Assembly (NCBI GenBank): GCA_038501195.1
Contig: JBBPUQ010000008.1
Coordinates: 3,854,501-3,918,500, forward strand
From: Nemania diffusa
Lineage: Eukaryota; Ascomycota; Sordariomycetes; Xylariales; Xylariaceae
Direction of reading: 5' to 3'
Length of the DNA stretch: 64,000 nucleotides
Under the pieces are notes generated by a model. The model was not told where the DNA came from, made no database searches, and saw only the letters and a list, made by a program, of their open reading frames with translations. A program made the position numbers and the translations under genes. Below are positions 59,080 through 64,000 of the stretch, piece after piece; the stretch's first letter is position 1; each line of letters begins with the position of its first letter.

Positions 59080-60764
59080 GAGGGTGGTGGTCACGGGATC
59101 GAGGGGGAAGAAGGAGACAGGAGATGGGAGTGGAGTGAAATGCGAATCCCCTAGAACCCCTCGCAAAATCACACAGGATGGCGGTTGATGATCCCACTAA
59201 CCTAGGGTGAAGGCCACACGAGCAGACAAGCACAGGCGCCGGCCTGTAGACTATTCGACGACGAAGAGATAATGTGGGCTTAAAGACTCGTCGGGCGTTG
59301 AGGTCATGGGCCTAGCTGACTGAGGTTGACGAATGCAAATGACTCCCTGAGAGAGGTGACGGTCGTCTGCTAAGCCAAGAGCAAGCAGTGTCGTCGTCGT
59401 CGTCGTTGGGAGGGGATGTACGTAGGTGGGTATGTCGCCTCGGCTCGTGAGTGAGTTGACGAGCCAGTCGACGTTCGGTGAGGAATGCTTCGTCGGATGC
59501 TTGCCTCTTTAATTGTACGTTGAGCTCGACAGATGCGATACGTCAAATAGGCGATTAAGGTTTTAGGGTCCGATCGCGCGTCTTTCCACCGTCGGACAGA
59601 GAGCGTTAGGGTTCGTTATCTAGCTGGGCGGAACAATAGGCTGTCGCGTGGTGGCAACGAGTACAGGATGGTCACGAGTTAGTTATATCTTGGTTGGTAA
59701 GGGTGATATGCAGTATGGAGTAGTGAGATGTATGTGGTGTGGTTTGCTGTATAAGATGTGGGTTTAGATAGGTGGTGTAGGAGGAACAGGGCTTGGAGGA
59801 AGGACGATGTGGTGGAGGATGAAATATGCAGGCTAGGTCTGTAGAACTTGAAGCAGAGATCTGATGGTACCGTATTCTGATCTCTACTGAGGTACCTGGC
59901 TATCACAGACTTTAGGGTGCTTCCCTAGTGGGTACATACAGTATGTATCCTGTACTTCTTTCCCTTGCTTGATGTCTCCAAGTAGCACACGTAAACCAAT
60001 CACATCCTTACTACCTAACCATTCCCCGGAGCCTCGCCAAGGGCCCTCTCTCCATAGCCTGGGCACAGCTGGTCATAGCTTCCACATACTCCACATCCAG
60101 CAGCCGCACTCAGCTGACAAAGCCCGACTGTCTTCCTGTTGCTCAAGTACAGAGACTATTCTGTACTGCGTAGGTAACTGGCACTGTGAGTTTGCACTAC
60201 CTACACCATGGTTATTGTCTTCACAATTGCGCATTCTAGGTAGTCTATTTGTTGCCATCCTTGAATACCCCAAAAATGGCCCGATAGTTCGACAATTGTC
60301 TTATCCCCACGCCTATCCCAATTAGATAAGGGCAAGCTTTCTAGATTATCGTTGCCGATGGTATGTTGAGAGGGAGTACTAATTTAGTAAAGTCTATTTT
60401 CAAGCTTGTGCGATTGACTTACATATAGTTGTTGCCGTCTTCATGGATTGGGTCAAAATACTAATAGTAAGAGCTGAGATGAGAATAATAATAAGCAAGC
60501 TTTTCGGAAACGAAATATTGGCGACTACCTAGGTATATGCTTGATATATAGCATCCGAAAGACAGTTTGAAATGCACTGTCGGAGCTTGTACGAATCTCT
60601 CTATCCATTGTTACAACCCTAGACGACGATGAGAGTGATCTACGGAGTGACCATATATGGCCATATGGGTACAAAATTAGAGTACTCGACCTAAACAGTG
60701 CTCAACCATCTTCTTCGAGTCACCTTCCTTTTACCTGGCGTCTATGTTACCTAGACGTTCATTA
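59080..60764. other. NOT1 upstream region and spacer, no gene seen
   Basis: The first several hundred bases should hold the NOT1 promoter and a long 5' leader, perhaps with a leader intron. A TCG/GTC trinucleotide run lies at 59390-59407. The rest is AT-rich and holds nothing recognisable. Confidence 0.45.
59390..59407. repeat. GTC trinucleotide microsatellite
   Basis: About six uninterrupted copies of GTC lie upstream of NOT1, probably in its leader or promoter. Confidence 0.85.
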
Positions 60765-62973
60765 CTAGGCTCGACAAAGAGGCCCATCCTGCGTAGGCAA
60801 ACCGTGATCAACCGTCTTAACAACCCAACTCTCGCTACCGACGCCAGCAGGAACGTAAAACAAGTTCCAAGGGTCCCAACTTGTCTTGACCCCTACAAGC
60901 CTTGCGTAGTTGTTGCCATAGAACGCTTTCTGCCACTCTGGTTCCTCAACATCGGCTTCGTTCACATACGATCCGCCCTCGGGTGTAGCCTGCCGGATCT
61001 GATTCATATACACGTTGAATCGCGCATGCGCGTCTCGCACACCTTGTGCCGACAGACCCCGCATATTTGTACCCTCGAAGATGTCTGCATGCATCACTGC
61101 AAGATCAAAAGTCAACGATCTCCCCTTTACGGTGTTGGGATTATGCAGGACCTTTAACACAATGCGTAGAGTTATCGAGAATAGGACACTCTCTACTCGT
61201 AGGATATCATTGACGAGAAGAAAGCTAACGAAAGAAAAAAAGAAAAAACTCACTACCGATACGGAACGCCGGGTTCACGGCGCTACTGTTGCCTGGGTAC
61301 CCTGCCACATTGAGGGTAGGTGCCATGTTGATTCCATGGAACGTATAACCAGCCTCGACAGTGTTTCTAATGGCCTTCTGCGTAGCAGCGAAACGAGTCG
61401 AGTTCTCAAAGCTCACTCGGGGAAAGATCCGGCTAGAGAAGCGTCCGCCATTGCCTGGCGTGTCTCCCACCCCGTGGCTAGTATCTTGCCAGTTAGAAGC
61501 CTGTGACACGCTGGGCGCGGGGGCCCTGACCCCGAGTGCGGCAATGCGGTCATACAACGGTTTCACGAATGCAGTCAGCTGCGTGGCGGACATCCCTGGC
61601 ATCTCGATAGTGGCTGAGAAGCTAGCTCCAGAAGCGGTGCTGCCTGACTGAGGTTGAATGCGTGACACGTAGCTGTATGCCGTACCCCCGTTGTCGACGA
61701 TGTTGAGCCCAAACTTATGATATGCGTCGAAGGCAGCCCAGAAAGGCTCCGTGACGTTAGCTGGGGAGTTCCCCGTTGGCTGGATCGAAAAGCTAAGCGA
61801 GGAGCTTAAGACCGAGGTGGCGGGGTGGGCTTTCACAACGGCGGAAGTTATAATGCCATATGTGCCTAGGTCGTACACGTCTCGTTAGCTCGCTCTCATT
61901 CTCGAGGTGGGATATGTTGGTTGGTCTGGTAGGAATTTGCGCTTACTCCCTCCACCTCCTCGCAATGCAAAGAACAAATCTGTATTCTGATTCACATCTG
62001 CCGTCACAAACTGCCCATCAGCAGTAATGACATCCAGTGACAACACTTGATCGGCTCCCATGCCATAAGTAGAGGCCAGCGCGGAATGTCCACCACCTGT
62101 GATCCATCCTCCATATGCACCTACGGTATAGGGGCCAGCAACCAGGACTGTCATGTTATACTTCCCCATGTGGGCGAACAACTCCCAGCTCTCGAGTCCC
62201 GCGCCAACACGTGCAGCCATGCCCTTATACTGGCCAATACTATACTGCGGCAGAAATTCGAATTGCTTCAGCCAGTGTGTCCAAATGCTTAGCGCACCGA
62301 ACCCCGTGGAACGCCCAAAGAAGTCATGGCCCGTATTCCTATCATCATTTAGTACCAGATTCATCCTGAGACTGTATTACGTGGCGTAGTGTAATGGCTC
62401 TCAGCTAATAACGTTTCTAACTTACTTGACAACCAGTCTTATATTCTTATTCCGAGCGAAGTTCACCGCAGCTTGGACCTGCTTCACCGTCGTTACATTA
62501 ACGACGTAGCTGGGAAACCCGCCTTGCGTGCAGCTTAGGCCAGTAGTACTTGCTGAGGCGTAGCACGTGTCGCCCTCGGGCCACATGGTGAGGACCGTAA
62601 GCGGATCATTGATATAGAAGCGCGAGGAGCTTGTGTTACGAAGCAGAAAGTTGCACTGATTAGCGTTCTGGAGAGGACCGCTGTAACAGACGGCAGCCGC
62701 GGGGGTAGGTTTTAGGAGAGCACCGTTAAGAGTGCTGTTCAGCCGCGCCCAATCTGCTTCGAGAGGCCAGGCGGCCGTGCCTGGAGAGACCTTACATTCT
62801 GGTCCGTCATACACGGGGCTCGCCGTGAGCCTGTTGCCAAAGGCGATAGCGGAGAAGTTGCCGATATCGTCTTCCTTGAGCACCGTCGCTTCGAAAGGAA
62901 AATTGATAGAGTTAACTCTTGAGATGAAGGTTAGGGTGCTCACGAGTAGGGGAAGGCGCATAGTAGACAGCAT
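60765..62973 (-). CDS. FAD-linked oxidoreductase, berberine-bridge-like (monocovalent type)
   Basis: The model is complement(join(60765..61096,61257..61865,61947..62338,62426..62973)), 626 residues, start at 62973 (or the second ATG at 62961). A signal peptide is likely (RLPLLVSTLTFISRVNS). The sequence has ECKVSPGTAAWPLEADWARL, then the PCMH domain with His187 in NTGHDFFGRS as the flavin-linking residue. At the position where the other oxidase has Cys227 this protein reads VAGPYTVGAYGGWITGGGHS, with Tyr in place of Cys, so FAD is probably bound through one covalent link. TYGMGADQVLSLDVITADG and ALRGGGGSTYGIITSAVVKA follow, and the C-terminal BBE block is YVNEADVEEPEWQKAFYGNN. It is a secreted oxidase of an alcohol, sugar or secondary metabolite. 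NOT1 lies between it and the PKS cluster, so membership is doubtful. Confidence 0.88.
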
Positions 62974-64000
62974 TGCAAGGTAAGTAGCGGACCGGGATCC
63001 TATGTTTTGTTAAGTCTACGACGTGACTATCTGTGCCGAAAATCATTTCCTCTCACACTCATATGCGCCGTCGTTGCTTTTGTATTTCCTAAACTTGAGG
63101 CTAGCCAGGTCTCATACATACCTAGGTACATGGCCCGACTTATCTCCAGGAACAACATGTCTTGCAGCTTTGACACGGGAACATAAACCACGGGTCTGTT
63201 CTCGGTCACATAATTACTGCCGGTAGAACTACTACAATAGGATCTCCTATCTTGGAAAACGAGATGGTTCTTCTAGCCCCACCGATATTGACTACATACT
63301 TCAGTCACCTGCATCTACAATAGCCAGCTACATACACATATCAAACTGACAACTTCATTCAGCAATAGGACTTCATGGCTGAAATAGTAAGGTGACATAT
63401 GAATGACTTAAGTGAGATTAGCCTAGCCTTGGTTCTATACTTAACGTGCTGACTAGTTAATTTAAAAGTGTTATCTTCCATGAGAGTTCTCGCCCTTGCG
63501 GATAGTCTAGAGCATATCGAGCCAGTCTAATTCTACAACCCCAAGAAGAGCGCGTCATATAGCCTTGAAACCGAAAAGAGAAAGTCTAAGGAAATATAGT
63601 TACTATTGTTTTTTTCTATTCGCCATATCCAATACATTCGCTCACTTACCACGGAGATGTAAGACCGTGACGGCATGAACCGAATCCACCGAAACCTGCA
63701 TACTCCATCCATCCGAGTAAGAACCCCCAACCCATGCTCATCTCCCATGGCAGGGGAAAGACGGGATATCGAGTCCTAGATGTGATCCTATAAGCAATTG
63801 GCTCCCGCGAACCATGCACCGGGACGCTTTGCAGCTCTTGGGAGTCGAGCCATTGCATCCCGCATGAGAGATGGATTACGAATAGAGTAACAACACATTA
63901 GGTAATCTCTGACAAGAGCACCAAAGCTGGGGTAAAGGTTGCAACTAGGGTTACATTTTCCCTCTTACGTCATCTGGTCAAGATACTCAGTTGATATCGC
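62974..64000. other. Right-end spacer, no gene seen
   Basis: This AT-rich end should contain the promoter of the FAD oxidase. Minus-strand frames of about 70 codons at 63533-63858 show no family features. Confidence 0.45.

Overview
The window is nuclear DNA of a filamentous ascomycete, probably a sordariomycete. The genes have several short GT-AG introns of about 40-165 bases. Coding DNA is GC-richer than the AT-rich spacers. The families are typical of Pezizomycotina: a highly reducing polyketide synthase, berberine-bridge-type flavin oxidases, a fungal rhodopsin-like membrane protein, a basic-region/ankyrin regulator and a GDS1 winged-helix protein. No ribosomal RNA, tRNA or CRISPR array was seen. 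Gene models below were spliced by hand by keeping reading frame and family motifs across introns; each joined model is divisible by three and ends in one stop.

Left part (1-24 kb) is mostly ordinary chromosome: the C-terminal end of DNA2, a C2H2 zinc-finger protein, a quinone-oxidoreductase-like MDR enzyme, an Impact/UPF0029 protein, an OMS1-like mitochondrial methyltransferase, a GDS1 winged-helix protein, a 5-kb stretch without a clear gene, a small Cys-rich protein, a seven-exon MFS transporter and a small zinc-finger-like protein. At 25.26-27.02 kb lies a decayed cation/proton exchanger with in-frame stops and frameshifts.

Middle part (27.9-51.4 kb) looks like a secondary-metabolite cluster. 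It holds an alpha/beta hydrolase of the AKT2/polyketide-transferase type, divergently placed to an intact 11-exon highly reducing PKS (KS-AT-DH-degenerate MT-ER-KR-ACP, about 2425 residues, no release domain). Next come a bicovalent-type FAD oxidase and a P450 sharing a second divergent promoter, a seven-helix rhodopsin-like membrane protein, an SDR, a ToxE-like basic-region/ankyrin (bANK) regulator and a second alpha/beta hydrolase. The inferred scheme: the PKS builds a reduced chain, a stand-alone hydrolase/transferase releases or transfers it, the FAD oxidase, P450 and SDR tailor it, and the bANK protein controls expression. The MFS transporter 8 kb to the left could export the product, but this is only a suggestion.

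Right part (52.3-63 kb) returns to housekeeping with the very large NOT1 scaffold gene of the CCR4-NOT complex, followed by another FAD-linked oxidase that lacks the second flavin-linking cysteine. The cluster thus sits between conserved genes, with relic genes, a 101-bp hairpin element and palindrome-rich spacers around it.
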